From: Paenibacillus wynnii
GTDB lineage: Bacteria > Bacillota > Bacilli > Paenibacillales > Paenibacillaceae
Length of the DNA: 64,000 nucleotides
Assembly (NCBI RefSeq): GCF_000757885.1
Contig: NZ_JQCR01000002.1
Span: 372,001 to 436,000, forward strand
Direction of reading: 5' to 3'
Shown here: positions 42,841 to 52,667 of the stretch, one piece after another
Numbering within the stretch: position 1 is the stretch's first letter
How the letters are laid out: each line of letters starts with the position of its first letter
Program-made: the position numbers and the translations under genes
Notes under the pieces: generated by a model
What the model was told of the DNA's origin: nothing
What the model saw: the letters and a program-made list of their open reading frames with translations, nothing else
Database searches by the model: none

Positions 42841-42881
42841 AAAAGGCCGCCATTCGATTAGTTGAATGGTGGCCTTTTTTC
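42841..42881 (+). terminator. Terminator of the membrane AraC gene
   Basis: A long stem (42841-42855 with 42864-42878, containing GGCCGCCATTC) and eight-base loop are followed by a T-run. Confidence 0.92.
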
Positions 42882-42924
42882 TTTATTATATAGATTGAAC
42901 TAAAGATTTTTAGTATAAAGGATT

Positions 42925-43110
42925 AGTCGCACTGCGGTGAATGTTTGGACTTCCGGCCGCTGTTGTCTACAGATTTCTTTGAATCATACCGCTCTTCGCG
43001 GTAGAAATCCGTAGACAAAGGCGATCGCTAACGCTCCTACAGTTCCAAAATCCCCCTTCGCCACTCCGTTCCCTTTTCTCTAATTTTAAAGTTCATTTTA
43101 TATAGTTTAA
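42925..43110. repeat. Structured intergenic repeat, copy 2
   Basis: The counterpart of 11345-11535. Its main stem pairs TTGTCTAC with GTAGACAA, then an A opposite C, then GATTTCT with AGAAATC; an inner hairpin ACCGC/GCGGT caps it. CAAAGGCGATCGCTAACGCT and an AT-rich tail follow. It fills the gap between the AraC terminator and the GH130 gene, and no gene is present. Confidence 0.65.
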
Positions 43111-43153
43111 AATTCTAACCGCGAATGGAACCCTCCTATTCTTGGGTAGCCAA

Positions 43154-44332
43154 CTAAGCCTCTATCTGTTTGTTCTGCTCGATGAGTGCAATTCGCTGCT
43201 GAACACAAGCAAATGATCGCGCAGCATCCTCAGGCGTATTCATTACGTAATCTAATAGTTGCTCAATTGTTGTTGTAGCTACATGACATCGTGTATCTGA
43301 GGATGCGTAATATATGAATACATCGCCATTGTCCTTAGCCACAATACCATTGCAGAATAAGACATTGGATACATCTCCAATTCGTTCTTCTCCCTCAGGT
43401 GCCATGAAATATCCACCCGGACGGTTTGTGATGAGCCATGGCTTATCGAGATCAGCCAGAAATGCGTAGAGCACATATCGTAATCCGGCTGCCGTATTTC
43501 TCACGCCATGCGCGATCGTCAACCAGCCCTTTTCGGTTTTAATGGGTGCAGGACCCATTCCATTCTTGGATTCCTTAATGGTATGGTATTGCTTCGGCTC
43601 GATTATGATTTCTTGTTCCAGAACCGCATTTATCATACTCTCACATAATCCCCAACCTATCCCACCTGCTAAGCCTACATCCATAAATCCATCGGAGGGT
43701 CTTGTATATAAAGCATATTTTCCATCCACAAATTCAGGGTGCAGCACAACATTACGTTGTTGGGCAGAAGACGTCTTCAAATCAGGCAACCGTTCCCAAT
43801 TTAGAAGGTCATGTGTTCTAGCTATGCCACATTGGGCAATCGCACTGGATGTATCTCCTGCTGAGACATTAGGGTCTTTTCGCTCGGTACAAAACAAACC
43901 ATAAATCCATCCATCCTCATGCTGAACTAACCTCATATCATATACATTCGTGTCCGGATCTTCTGTCTCAGGCATAACTAGTGGCTTATCCCAAAAAGTA
44001 AAGTTGTCTACCCCATTATCGCTTTCAGCAATGGCAAAAAATGATTTGCGGTCAATTCCCTCTAATCGGACAACCAGATGAATTTTACCATTGAATTCGA
44101 TGGCCCCCGGATTCAGTGCGCAATTAATACCCAGTCTTTCTTGAAGAAATGGATTGGTTTCTCGATTGAAGTCGTAGCGCCAGGATAAAGGGACATGTTG
44201 ACCTGTTATCACAGGATTCAGATATCGATCAACAATACCATTCCCAACACCGTTGATTTTATTTTGACGTTCTTTCAGCTCCTGATACTCATTTGTTAAT
44301 CCTTTTAATCTTTTTTCAAATATATTTGCCAT
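43154..44332 (-). CDS. GH130 beta-mannoside phosphorylase, likely mannosylglucose type
   Basis: A 392-residue five-bladed propeller enzyme of GH130. Recognisable segments are [57 protein letters not shown] and [13 protein letters not shown] followed by IYYASSDTR. This pattern and length fit the subfamily of 4-O-beta-D-mannosyl-D-glucose phosphorylase, which releases mannose 1-phosphate. Subfamily assignment is from memory and moderately sure. It is cytoplasmic and stands alone, diverging from an AraC regulator. GGGAG lies 12 bases before the ATG. Confidence 0.85.
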   Translation of the reverse strand: MANIFEKRLKGLTNEYQELKERQNKINGVGNGIVDRYLNPVITGQHVPLSWRYDFNRETNPFLQERLGINCALNPGAIEFNGKIHLVVRLEGIDRKSFFAIAESDNGVDNFTFWDKPLVMPETEDPDTNVYDMRLVQHEDGWIYGLFCTERKDPNVSAGDTSSAIAQCGIARTHDLLNWERLPDLKTSSAQQRNVVLHPEFVDGKYALYTRPSDGFMDVGLAGGIGWGLCESMINAVLEQEIIIEPKQYHTIKESKNGMGPAPIKTEKGWLTIAHGVRNTAAGLRYVLYAFLADLDKPWLITNRPGGYFMAPEGEERIGDVSNVLFCNGIVAKDNGDVFIYYASSDTRCHVATTTIEQLLDYVMNTPEDAARSFACVQQRIALIEQNKQIEA

Positions 44333-44489
44333 TGTAGTTATTCACTCCCGGTCTGATATATTTATACTAATTGATTGTCTTGATACTAATTATAATGTTA
44401 TAATTGCTCATATTAAATGACTAATCATTTTATCTTTTAAACTTTTCAGTTATATATATATTAAAAATATGAAGTTGGAGCGAAGGCCA

Positions 44490-45302
44490 ATGTCCTCGTC
44501 ATTAAACACTTTATTAGTGGGTATTAATACACCGCATACCATCGATTTCACTATCGATCGACCCCATGGAGATAACTGTTTTGTCTTAATGTGTTTTTCC
44601 ACACCGTTCTTTACACGGACCGTTAATGGTATTGAAATCGGGGAACCTGGAGACTGTCTTCTGCATGACCCTCTTTTCCCCCAATATCATGGCACCCTGT
44701 ATGGAATGAAAGAAGGCTTTCGGAATGACTGGCTACACATAGAAGGTGATGAAATCAGGGAGCTTGCCAATCAATATGGTGTCAAACTCAATAGTCTTAA
44801 TCGTACCGGGGAAAAACACTTTCTTTCAGCCTATTTTCGCGCTATTGAGGCAGAGCTCACCTTGAAGAGGCCTTACTGGGAACAAAAAATCGGAATTATT
44901 GTGCAGGACGTTATATGCGCGATCGGCAGACAGCAAAGGTTAATGATTGAGTTGGAGAAGTATACTCCTTCGGAGAGGGCTTTCAAAGGAAAATTTATCG
45001 ATGCACGGGCGGAGATTCATGAACAATTCGCGGAGGATTGGACGGTACAACATATGGCAAATCTGGTCAGTTTAAGTGCAGAACGTTTCTCCGTGCTCTA
45101 CCAGACTTTTTTCCATACTAGCCCTAAAGAGGATTTAATCTCAAAAAGACTTGAAGAAGCCAAGGTCCGTTTAATCAACAGCAATGATAGTGTCGAAAAA
45201 ATTAGTCTGGAATGTGGCTTCAATAGTATCTATTACTTTTCAAGAATTTTTAAAAAACGGGTAGGCTGTCCCCCCGGCTATTACAGAAACAGGATGAATT
45301 AA
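44490..45302 (+). CDS. AraC-family regulator beside GH130
   Basis: About 270 residues; the C-terminal AraC domain is clear (WTVQHMANLVSLSAERFSVL, and VEKISLECGFNSIYYFSRIF). The N-terminal sensor resembles a divergent cupin (IEIGEPGDCLLHDP). The ATG at 44490 has GGAG nine bases upstream; an ATG at 44469 has none. It lies between the divergent GH130 gene and the converging GH1 gene, with GH130 as likely target. Confidence 0.9.
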   Translation: MSSSLNTLLVGINTPHTIDFTIDRPHGDNCFVLMCFSTPFFTRTVNGIEIGEPGDCLLHDPLFPQYHGTLYGMKEGFRNDWLHIEGDEIRELANQYGVKLNSLNRTGEKHFLSAYFRAIEAELTLKRPYWEQKIGIIVQDVICAIGRQQRLMIELEKYTPSERAFKGKFIDARAEIHEQFAEDWTVQHMANLVSLSAERFSVLYQTFFHTSPKEDLISKRLEEAKVRLINSNDSVEKISLECGFNSIYYFSRIFKKRVGCPPGYYRNRMN

Positions 45303-45307
45303 TAAAA

Positions 45308-45347
45308 AAAGAAACCTTACAGGCGATTTATCGCGTAAGGTTTCTTT
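45308..45347. terminator. Bidirectional terminator between AraC and GH1 genes
   Basis: A perfect 13-bp stem (45308-45320 with 45335-45347), whose loop holds a further GCGA/TCGC pairing, has A and T runs on both sides. Confidence 0.92.
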
Positions 45348-45363
45348 CGTTTACAATATTGAC

Positions 45364-46719
45364 TTAAAAAACATCCTTGCTCTCAAACCAGCCTTTCTTT
45401 ACCAAGCCTTGGTACCAATAAAAGCTATCCTTAGGCGTACGCTCCAACGTCTTGAAGTCAATATGAACCAATCCAAAAGGCTTAGTATAACCGAAGGCCC
45501 ATTCGAAGTTATCCATCATAGACCAACACATATACCCTTTAATATTAACGCCAGACTCAATGGCTCGATGAAGTTGAATCAAATGCTTACGGAGATAGAG
45601 GGTCCGCTTACGATCATCTACTCGGCCATCCTTTTTCTCTGCTTCGTAACAGGCACCATTCTCAGTAATCACTATTGGAATATCCCCATATTCTTCTTTA
45701 ACCCATGTCAGCACATTAAAAAATCCCTCAGGGTATATATTCCACCCAAAATCTGTCTTCTCCATCTCCACGTCGACATAGTCCAACTCCAGTACTCCGT
45801 TGCCAGGTGCGGATCTTATAACGGTACTGGAATAATAATTTATACCAAGGATGTCTGTAGGTTGAGCGATGATCTCCATATCACCAGGCTGAACGGGAAC
45901 ATTATAACCCTTGTCCCGATAGTAGCTTAGTAATTCTTGCGGATACTCCCCTTTGAACACTGGATCTGTGAACCACATATTTAAGTACATATGTCTCCTG
46001 CGGGTAGCTGCTAAATCTTCTTCTTTGTTACTGTAGGGAATTTGCCACTCCGTATTAGGTGCAATTCCAATCTGACCCTCGCAACCTAATTCTCTAAACA
46101 GCTTCACTGTCCGTCCATGGGCAACAAGCAAGTGATGGGCAACATCCAGGGCAGCTTGCAAATCGGTCCATCCCGGTGCATGATGGCCTAGCTCATGAGA
46201 TAAGAATGCGACACACCAGGGTTCATTAAAGGTAAGCCAGTTCTTAACTTTACCGCTTAGACGCTTGAATACCGTCTCCGTATAATGGACATACGCGTCA
46301 ATAGTCTCTCTATTCGTCCAGCCACCATTATCCTGCAAGGCTTGAGGCAGATCCCAATGATAAAGGGTACACATCGGCTCAATACCATTTTCGAGCAGCT
46401 TGTCTACAAACTTTTCGTAGTAATCAAGTCCCTTTTTATTCTCCAAACCCGTTCCTTCAGGATAAACCCTTGGCCAAGCGATTGAGAAACGATACGATGT
46501 GATGCCCAGCTTTTTCATCAGTGCTATATCTTCTTCATATCGATTATAGCTGTCGCATGCGATATCTCCGTTATCCCCGTTCAACACTTTACCAGGAGTT
46601 TTGGAAAAGCTGTCCCAGATGGACATCCCTCTACCATCCTGATTGTATGCTCCTTCAACTTGGTACGATGCAGTTGCTGTACCCCACTTAAACCCTTTTG
46701 GAAACTGATAAATAGTCAT
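45364..46719 (-). CDS. GH1 beta-glucosidase
   Basis: A 451-residue GH1 enzyme of standard length. The acid/base Glu166 is in TFNEPW and the nucleophile Glu353 in ITENGA; the signature FPKGFKWGTATASYQVEGA opens the barrel. It hydrolyses beta-linked glucose (or related sugars) from imported oligosaccharides, with no signal peptide. AGGAGGAA lies six bases upstream. A 95-base gap separates it from the operon above, so it may be co-transcribed or have its own promoter. Confidence 0.95.
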   Translation of the reverse strand: MTIYQFPKGFKWGTATASYQVEGAYNQDGRGMSIWDSFSKTPGKVLNGDNGDIACDSYNRYEEDIALMKKLGITSYRFSIAWPRVYPEGTGLENKKGLDYYEKFVDKLLENGIEPMCTLYHWDLPQALQDNGGWTNRETIDAYVHYTETVFKRLSGKVKNWLTFNEPWCVAFLSHELGHHAPGWTDLQAALDVAHHLLVAHGRTVKLFRELGCEGQIGIAPNTEWQIPYSNKEEDLAATRRRHMYLNMWFTDPVFKGEYPQELLSYYRDKGYNVPVQPGDMEIIAQPTDILGINYYSSTVIRSAPGNGVLELDYVDVEMEKTDFGWNIYPEGFFNVLTWVKEEYGDIPIVITENGACYEAEKKDGRVDDRKRTLYLRKHLIQLHRAIESGVNIKGYMCWSMMDNFEWAFGYTKPFGLVHIDFKTLERTPKDSFYWYQGLVKKGWFESKDVF

Positions 46720-46814
46720 GAATTGTTCCTCCTGCTGATTGATTCTATGAGTAATTATATTACTTTCCGTTTATATTAAAATGAATGATAACACTATGTT
46801 TTTATACTTTTTGC

Positions 46815-48008
46815 TTATTGCAGTTCCCTCTCTAAGGTCGCTACCATTTCTTGGTGAAGATTGTGTACCCGCTCCTTAGCAGCCAATGCTTTGCTCTTAG
46901 CGTCCGATAAATTTGTTACCAGGGTTAGAACCACAGGAACGATTCCTGATATCTCTTCCTCTACATCCATATCAAAAAGCCACTCCCCTAGGCCAATATC
47001 CTGCCACATGTAGCCCTTGCTGCTCTGCTCTTTCCAGCGGCACACGATTGCGGGAATTCCGTTACCTATACACATAATGGGTGAATGCATTTCGCTTCCA
47101 AAGAGTCCTGCTGAACGAACATATACACTTAATGCCTCATCTGTTAACCAAAATTGATCTCTCCACACCACATTCGGCAAAACATCAGCTGGGAGCTTAT
47201 CATACAGCATTTCCTTAGTAATCTCCATCTGAGAGCAATCTTCAGGGCAAATAAGTACTTTTAATTTTGTATTTCTTACCACTTCGATAATCGCTTGTCT
47301 CAAGGGAGCATGATCATGCTCCTTCATCTTCTCATTAATTAAATGTCGTTCTTCATTAAAGGGTTGGTTCTTAATCTTCCAGAAGGGAGTGTATCTGAGT
47401 CTTGAGATGCAGCATACAAATTGCCCAACTTCCAAATGACTTTCTTCTAGGAATTTCTCCGCCCGCACATCATCTCTCAGATCAACGGCAAAGGCAGCAT
47501 CAGGGCCAAAACTCATAATCGGGCTATGAATATGATCTTTTTTAGCTAGTTCAAGAGATACTGAGTCTCTGAAATATATAAATTTCGCTTGATTCAGCAC
47601 TTTCTTCACTTCAGGCCAATCTGACTCTCCATACCCTCCATAGGTAATCCCAAATACTCCAAAGGACTTTCCTGTATGCTTCATATAGGCGGCAATATCC
47701 TCACAACCTACCAGTAAAGGGCCTGAGCCGTGCAGTAAGAATGTGCTCTTGTCCAATGCTGCTTGTAGTTCTAGATTGGTTGCTTTTCCTTCTTGCCCAA
47801 TACGTCCCTGTACCGTCTGAAGTTTGGGAAATCTGTTGTTCAGCATATCCTTAACCTCATCTGTAAAGTCATCCGATGCCCAGAGGATAACTTCCACTTC
47901 AGGCATGTATTGCTCAAGCAGGGTTAAAACACCAGGGGTATGTGCTATATCCCCAATGTTGACCACCTGCCACGCAGAGCGAAGAATAATTGTTGTTGTT
48001 TTCACCAT
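46815..48008 (-). CDS. Polysaccharide pyruvyl transferase-family protein
   Basis: About 397 residues, matching the polysaccharide pyruvyl transferase superfamily (GT-B-like): NIGDIAHTPGVLTLLEQYMP, LLHGSGPLLVG, FGITYGGYGESD, an internal FRDSVSLELA and a late GSEMHSPIMCIGNGIPAIV. Known members transfer pyruvate from PEP onto wall or exopolysaccharides, or act as reductase-like relatives. No glycosyltransferase or export genes are near; instead it is wedged between a GH105-like hydrolase and a GH1 gene in a degradation operon. The ATG at 48008 has AGGAG five bases upstream. Its job here is unknown; see findings. Confidence 0.8.
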   Translation of the reverse strand: MVKTTTIILRSAWQVVNIGDIAHTPGVLTLLEQYMPEVEVILWASDDFTDEVKDMLNNRFPKLQTVQGRIGQEGKATNLELQAALDKSTFLLHGSGPLLVGCEDIAAYMKHTGKSFGVFGITYGGYGESDWPEVKKVLNQAKFIYFRDSVSLELAKKDHIHSPIMSFGPDAAFAVDLRDDVRAEKFLEESHLEVGQFVCCISRLRYTPFWKIKNQPFNEERHLINEKMKEHDHAPLRQAIIEVVRNTKLKVLICPEDCSQMEITKEMLYDKLPADVLPNVVWRDQFWLTDEALSVYVRSAGLFGSEMHSPIMCIGNGIPAIVCRWKEQSSKGYMWQDIGLGEWLFDMDVEEEISGIVPVVLTLVTNLSDAKSKALAAKERVHNLHQEMVATLERELQ

Positions 48009-48028
48009 AATCACTCCTAGGACTGGTT

Positions 48029-49438
48029 CTATCTATTCTTTGTAGTGGCGAGTAGCTGACCCATTAGTCCCATGGTCATCTGTGAGAGGACTCGATATCC
48101 GCTTCGTTGCAGCGATTCCCCATTCTTGTTGCTCTGAGCAGTTCCGGTCATCAGACCATCTGGCGTTAAATAAAGTAGAAGCGACTTTACGGACAGATCC
48201 AAATCAGCTCCCCCTGTATAATCTGGAAGCCCGGTACGAATCGCAATCGCCGCAGCTGCCGCTATGGCTGCAGAGGCTGAGGTATCGATCCCGGTCTCAG
48301 GTTCGTCAAGAAAACAATTCCATAACCCCTGCTCGTTGCGGTAAGAGAATGCCCGGCGCAACGTTCGGGCAAATTCCTCCTCAATAATGAGCTCTTGTTC
48401 ATAACTAAGCAGACCGTTCCGCTTGAATTCCTCCAGAGAACGAATGAGCCCAAGTAAATGCCAACCGTAAGCCCTGCCCCAATTCCCAAAGGTGCGTGAT
48501 TCATCATCCATTCTTCTAAGAAACAGGATTTCTTCATGCCACAGCAAATCTCTTCGAAGCTGCAGCTGCTTATAGGCCATTTGAGCCAAGCGATGATCCC
48601 CCCGCTGACTTGCAATAACCGCAAGTGGATACGCTATGGTATAACTTCCTTCAGAAGACAGCATATCGCCGTCCTTAATAATTCCCATCTCGTCAGTATG
48701 GGCGAACATGAACTGAACGGCTTGCTCCACAAGGATATGAGAGGGTTCAAGCTTAGCCAATATGGCTATCGGAAGCGTTGATTCTATCCCATAGAATCGC
48801 CCATCTACTACATAGCTCTTCGGATCCTCGTAGGTAAGATCACCTTTTGCCGTAATATAGAGATCCAAATGTTTATGAATGGTGGCTATCTGTCCCATAT
48901 CCATCAATCCGTCAAGCACGCACCCTTCCATCCATCCAAATTGTTGGATGCTGGCAAGAGTATTAAACCGTTCCCCGAAGGCATCTACCGCTAAGCCGCC
49001 GGAACCGTCCATTAAATGAGGCAATAATGTGGGCTCATCAAGACTGCCGTCTGTACCCTGTACAAAAAACCATAGAGGTGAATTACCTTGAAGCAAACGT
49101 AGACCGATGCCTTCCTTGAGCGCGGTGATAGCATCGTTTAAACTCATAGGCAGTTCAAAGATCTGAAAGACATGGGCAAATCGTATATCCAAGGTTCCCA
49201 GCACCCGCCCTGATTTCAGAGCAAATACTTCTACTATTTTGTTCTCACGTACATCAACGGCCACCGCAATTCGAAATCGAACATGATCCTTAACCAGAAC
49301 GATAGATTCATCCCAATGGAGCGCGGTTATCTTCCCTTCACCTGGGACGACGGGGCTCGCAGACCAACCAAATGGAATTCTCATTCCATCCGGCAAACCT
49401 ATCTCTGGCGCTGAGATTCGCTCTGCTAACTGATACAA
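48029..49438 (-). CDS. GH105/GH88-like unsaturated uronyl hydrolase
   Basis: A 469-residue protein. An N-terminal beta-rich region of about 130 residues precedes an (alpha/alpha)6-barrel-like part with FGWMEGCVLDGLMDMGQ, NWGRAYGWHLLGLI, and DTSASAAIAAAAAIAI, paralleling the W-x-R-x-x-GW and SxSA motifs of GH88/GH105. The start is TTG with GGAGG seven bases upstream. It would act on unsaturated uronate or related residues. The N-terminal addition and sequence distance make it an unusual member, and family assignment is tentative. Fourth-to-last in the GH88 operon. Confidence 0.65.
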   Translation of the reverse strand: MYQLAERISAPEIGLPDGMRIPFGWSASPVVPGEGKITALHWDESIVLVKDHVRFRIAVAVDVRENKIVEVFALKSGRVLGTLDIRFAHVFQIFELPMSLNDAITALKEGIGLRLLQGNSPLWFFVQGTDGSLDEPTLLPHLMDGSGGLAVDAFGERFNTLASIQQFGWMEGCVLDGLMDMGQIATIHKHLDLYITAKGDLTYEDPKSYVVDGRFYGIESTLPIAILAKLEPSHILVEQAVQFMFAHTDEMGIIKDGDMLSSEGSYTIAYPLAVIASQRGDHRLAQMAYKQLQLRRDLLWHEEILFLRRMDDESRTFGNWGRAYGWHLLGLIRSLEEFKRNGLLSYEQELIIEEEFARTLRRAFSYRNEQGLWNCFLDEPETGIDTSASAAIAAAAAIAIRTGLPDYTGGADLDLSVKSLLLYLTPDGLMTGTAQSNKNGESLQRSGYRVLSQMTMGLMGQLLATTKNR

Positions 49439-49473
49439 GCCTTGACCTCCATAAAAAAGTATTTGAATTATTT

Positions 49474-51330
49474 TTAAATCATTTCTAAATCAACGAGGAT
49501 ATTATCTTGCTCTTTAACGATAATTCTATTATCTTTCACTTGAAGTACAGGTGTTCTATCATAGTTATCGCGGATATTCTCAATATCGTCTTGGACAAAA
49601 ATAGCACTCGCAATCCAATGGGTTCCGATCTGCAGTTCTTTTCTAAGTGTAGGTATCATGGTTTTAGGATGCATTAAGTTAACATTCGGCTCGGGATGGA
49701 GCATTTCAGCCTTTAAATCTCCCAACAGGGACTTAATGCCGGTTCCCCCCCATGTAAGTAATGCAGCAATACTCCCCTTACTTGCATGAATGTCCATATT
49801 TTTGAATGATTTCATATTCTGCTCTGTAGGAATGGAAAAGCCACCCTCTGCGATATCCAGTTCCCTCTCCGTCTGAATCCGGTGAATACGAATATGCCAC
49901 GGCAAGCCAGGGACTATCCATGAACGAACCTCCACATCTCTCCATGGTCTCCATAGGGAGTAGATCAAGTTGTCCTCAATCCTGAATTCCTCGCACTTAC
50001 GTCTTGTCCGATATAAATTATCCTTCTCAGCCAAAGCCAGGTTGTTGTCATAAGCGCCCTGCTCCAGTCCAAAACTCCCCTTGGATACGCTGAAGCCAAG
50101 CAGATTGGAATAAGCAAACTTCCCATATTTCTCCGCACAATGTGCGGGTTCAAAACCTGCATGTTGCCCTGAGGTAAAGGCAACGACATGGTTATTTGCT
50201 GCTTCTCTGCAAACAATCATCCGGGCTTCTTTTTGAACGGATTTCGCTTCCAATTCAGGTAAAGGCAGTTCTTCTGCCAGCCAGAAAGGATGATCATCAG
50301 CAAGCGCTAAGGGTAAAAATGACTTCATAGCCCAATACGGTGAGCCTGGCGCATTATATCCTTCTGCCATCATTAAGTTCGGATAAGAATAACCAATGGT
50401 AAGGATCCCTTCCGGTGAGAACATAGGCTGTTCAAACCACCACCGGAGATTTCTCAAGAGAAGTCCTTTAATGACACCCCAAGGAAATGCCTCTACCCCT
50501 GCGAAGGCCAGTGCCCCCCAAAAACAACTCTGAGCAAATCGGTAAGTAAGGCTTCTACCGAAAGCCAAAGCGGCCCCATGCTTGCCAAACCAATAGATAA
50601 AGTCCTTTGCAAAAAGGGCTGCTCTTTCCTTATATACCCTGCTGCGTTCAGGATCTTCATTCTCCATCACTTGTGCATAAATCAAGCTGTAGAAGTGAAA
50701 GGCAAAGGGGATGTAATAGTCCATTTGCTCCGTATCCCCATCCTTGTACCAGCCGGTTGACAAATAAAACTCATCCAAACGGTTTAAATCCTGCTCAATC
50801 ATCTCCTTGTCATACTCGCAGCCTACCTTTAACAAGGCCACATTAACTAGAACTCGGAAAAACCTCCAGTTGGTATCCACTGTTATCCGTTGATTGGTTT
50901 GTCCAATCCAGCTTGCAAGATTCGCTTTCTCTTGTTCATTCAGTTGTCCCCATGACTGCTCTGGTGCCAGAATAAGGGTCAATGCGATAGATGCAAGCTC
51001 TACCATCTTTTGGTCACAGTCTCCAATATTTTCCCAGTACTCTTCGTTCATCGGATCAGTGCCGCTACGGATTCCCTTGATATAGTTCTCCCAGTAATCC
51101 CACGTTCCTCCTCCGGCTAACAAAGGAGCTAATCCCCATAAAGGTCTCGCAAAGCCTTCGAACTTAGCGGTTTTTTGGCTCGTTCTAGAGGCGGTATTGC
51201 CAATATCCAGCAATGCACCTTGAGCACTATAATAAGGCTTCAAAGGATCACACAACTGTTTTACAGCTAGGCCCAAGTCATTTTTATTCAGTAAAGGGTT
51301 GGAAGCTATAGGCACGTTATTGTTTGTCAT
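49474..51330 (-). CDS. DUF2264 (GH154-like) glycosidase
   Basis: About 618 residues. The DUF2264 domain covers the first 350: KFEGFARPLWGLAPLLAGGG, NWRFFRVLVNVALLKVG, YKDGDTEQMDYYIPFAFHFY and GAALAFGRSLTYRFAQSCFW. A C-terminal beta domain follows. DUF2264 proteins are (alpha/alpha) barrels, and some have been placed in GH154 as beta-glucuronidases; that link is from memory. The ATG at 51330 has GGGGGGA six bases upstream; an in-frame extension would overlap the GH88 gene. It is the second gene of the operon, directly after GH88, consistent with removal of a uronate or neighbouring sugar inside the cell. Confidence 0.85.
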   Translation of the reverse strand: MTNNNVPIASNPLLNKNDLGLAVKQLCDPLKPYYSAQGALLDIGNTASRTSQKTAKFEGFARPLWGLAPLLAGGGTWDYWENYIKGIRSGTDPMNEEYWENIGDCDQKMVELASIALTLILAPEQSWGQLNEQEKANLASWIGQTNQRITVDTNWRFFRVLVNVALLKVGCEYDKEMIEQDLNRLDEFYLSTGWYKDGDTEQMDYYIPFAFHFYSLIYAQVMENEDPERSRVYKERAALFAKDFIYWFGKHGAALAFGRSLTYRFAQSCFWGALAFAGVEAFPWGVIKGLLLRNLRWWFEQPMFSPEGILTIGYSYPNLMMAEGYNAPGSPYWAMKSFLPLALADDHPFWLAEELPLPELEAKSVQKEARMIVCREAANNHVVAFTSGQHAGFEPAHCAEKYGKFAYSNLLGFSVSKGSFGLEQGAYDNNLALAEKDNLYRTRRKCEEFRIEDNLIYSLWRPWRDVEVRSWIVPGLPWHIRIHRIQTERELDIAEGGFSIPTEQNMKSFKNMDIHASKGSIAALLTWGGTGIKSLLGDLKAEMLHPEPNVNLMHPKTMIPTLRKELQIGTHWIASAIFVQDDIENIRDNYDRTPVLQVKDNRIIVKEQDNILVDLEMI

Positions 51331-51356
51331 AAAATATCCCCCCTGTTCATTTGCAA

Positions 51357-52544
51357 TTACCAGAATAATTTCCAATCTTTAATCAACCGAACTAATGCCT
51401 CAAAGTAATAGTAATCACCCCAAATATTACATTCATCGATGCCACTGTTATGAGGTTTGGCGTAAACGGCATGGAGCAATACACCGTTAGATTCCGGGAC
51501 GTTTTTACTCGTGTATTGATCTGCAAGTGATTTTATAATTTGCATACTAACATTTTCATATATCTGTTTGTCCTTATCTGTAAGGGGAAGACTTTTGGAT
51601 AACTCTAATAATCCACAGGCTGCAATAGCTGCGGAAGAACTGTCACGCTCTTCGGGCCCTGAAGTAAAGATCAGATCCCAATAGGCGATAGAATCATCCG
51701 GCAAACGATTAATATAATAGTTGGCGACTTTCTTCGCAAGATCAATCAGACCGGAATCTCCGGTATAATTATAGCTTAGCGGAAAACCGTAAATACCCCA
51801 CGCTTGACCCCTTGCCCAGCAAGACTGATCTGAGAAGCCTTGTACGGTTTCACCGTATTTAGGCTGACCTGTATAAATATCCATGAAGAAGGTGTGATAG
51901 CTGGAGGCATCTTCTCTGATAATATACTTCTCAGCCATCTTCACATGACTAAAGGCTGCTTCGTAATATTTCTTATCGCCAGTTACTTCAGTGGCCCAGT
52001 AGAGCAGGGGTAGATTCATGCAGCAGTCAATAATCATACGTCCACCGTTAACTGGATCATCTTCGCCACCCCAAGCCTGGATAATTCCTGCCTTCTCGAA
52101 ATACCTCTCCATCAGCAGATCCGCCGCTTTGATACCGATCTCCTTCGCAACTTCACTGTTAGTCAGCTTATAGGCTGCAACACTGGAGAGCGTATAGAGA
52201 AACCCTAGGTCATGAGTTCCTGTTGCTATCCGCTCTTCAACCCGCTCTTTGTAACTCTCCAATTGAATTTCTGCAACCTTGCGATATTTCATATCTCCGG
52301 TCACTTCATAGGCGAGCCATAGCATACCTGTCCAGAAAGAGGATGTCCATTCTATGTTGTCAATGGCTGGATACACGTTGTTTATACTGGCTGGAGCAGG
52401 GTATTTGTAAGTGAATGTCTCTAAATTCTGATCTACTTTTTTCAAAATATAAGCAATAGCTTCCTCGCAGAATTCCTTTGTTAACTCAGGTCGTTGTCCA
52501 TATTTACTGATGTTTTGAATACCTTCATTTCGTATTTCCTTCAT
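51357..52544 (-). CDS. GH88 unsaturated glucuronyl hydrolase
   Basis: A 395-residue GH88 enzyme, the family's usual size. Catalytic aspartates match HDLGF (Asp112) and RMIIDCCMNLPLLYWA (Asp173); further motifs are SCWARGQAWGIYGF, RDSSSAAIAACGLLEL and CNIWGDYYYFEAL. UGLs hydrate and remove the unsaturated glucuronate left by polysaccharide lyases acting on xanthan, gellan or glycosaminoglycans. It heads the operon GH88-DUF2264-GH105-like-pyruvyl transferase-family, perhaps including GH1. GGAGG lies ten bases before the ATG. Upstream lie an inverted repeat (52564-52580) and an element shared with 59029-59066. Confidence 0.95.
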   Translation of the reverse strand: MKEIRNEGIQNISKYGQRPELTKEFCEEAIAYILKKVDQNLETFTYKYPAPASINNVYPAIDNIEWTSSFWTGMLWLAYEVTGDMKYRKVAEIQLESYKERVEERIATGTHDLGFLYTLSSVAAYKLTNSEVAKEIGIKAADLLMERYFEKAGIIQAWGGEDDPVNGGRMIIDCCMNLPLLYWATEVTGDKKYYEAAFSHVKMAEKYIIREDASSYHTFFMDIYTGQPKYGETVQGFSDQSCWARGQAWGIYGFPLSYNYTGDSGLIDLAKKVANYYINRLPDDSIAYWDLIFTSGPEERDSSSAAIAACGLLELSKSLPLTDKDKQIYENVSMQIIKSLADQYTSKNVPESNGVLLHAVYAKPHNSGIDECNIWGDYYYFEALVRLIKDWKLFW

Positions 52545-52563
52545 AATAAAGTTACCTCCAGTA

Positions 52564-52580
52564 AGGGTATAAGATACCCT
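52564..52580. promoter_or_regulatory. Inverted repeat operator candidate before GH88
   Basis: AGGGTAT-AAG-ATACCCT, a perfect seven-base inverted repeat with three-base spacer, lies 20 bases upstream of the GH88 start. A TATAAT on the minus strand lies close by (52595-52600). Operator function is inferred. Confidence 0.45.
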
Positions 52581-52621
52581 AAGTATATACTTGAATTATA
52601 GCTTTCTACTTACTTCGTTTT

Positions 52622-52658
52622 GCGTTAAAATAACGTTAGGATGTCATCTTAGGGAGGC
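52622..52658. promoter_or_regulatory. Shared upstream element A (GH88/AraC intergenic region)
   Basis: This segment contains TAAAATAACGTTAGG followed by a variant of TGTCAT and GGGAGGC. It recurs at 59029-59066, and a shorter form at 55423-55439. It lies 78 bases upstream of the GH88 start; element B lies 77 bases upstream of its own minus-strand gene. The GGGAGG at its right edge also serves as ribosome binding site for the AraC gene at 52668. Confidence 0.6.
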
Positions 52659-52667
52659 TTTTGCAAT

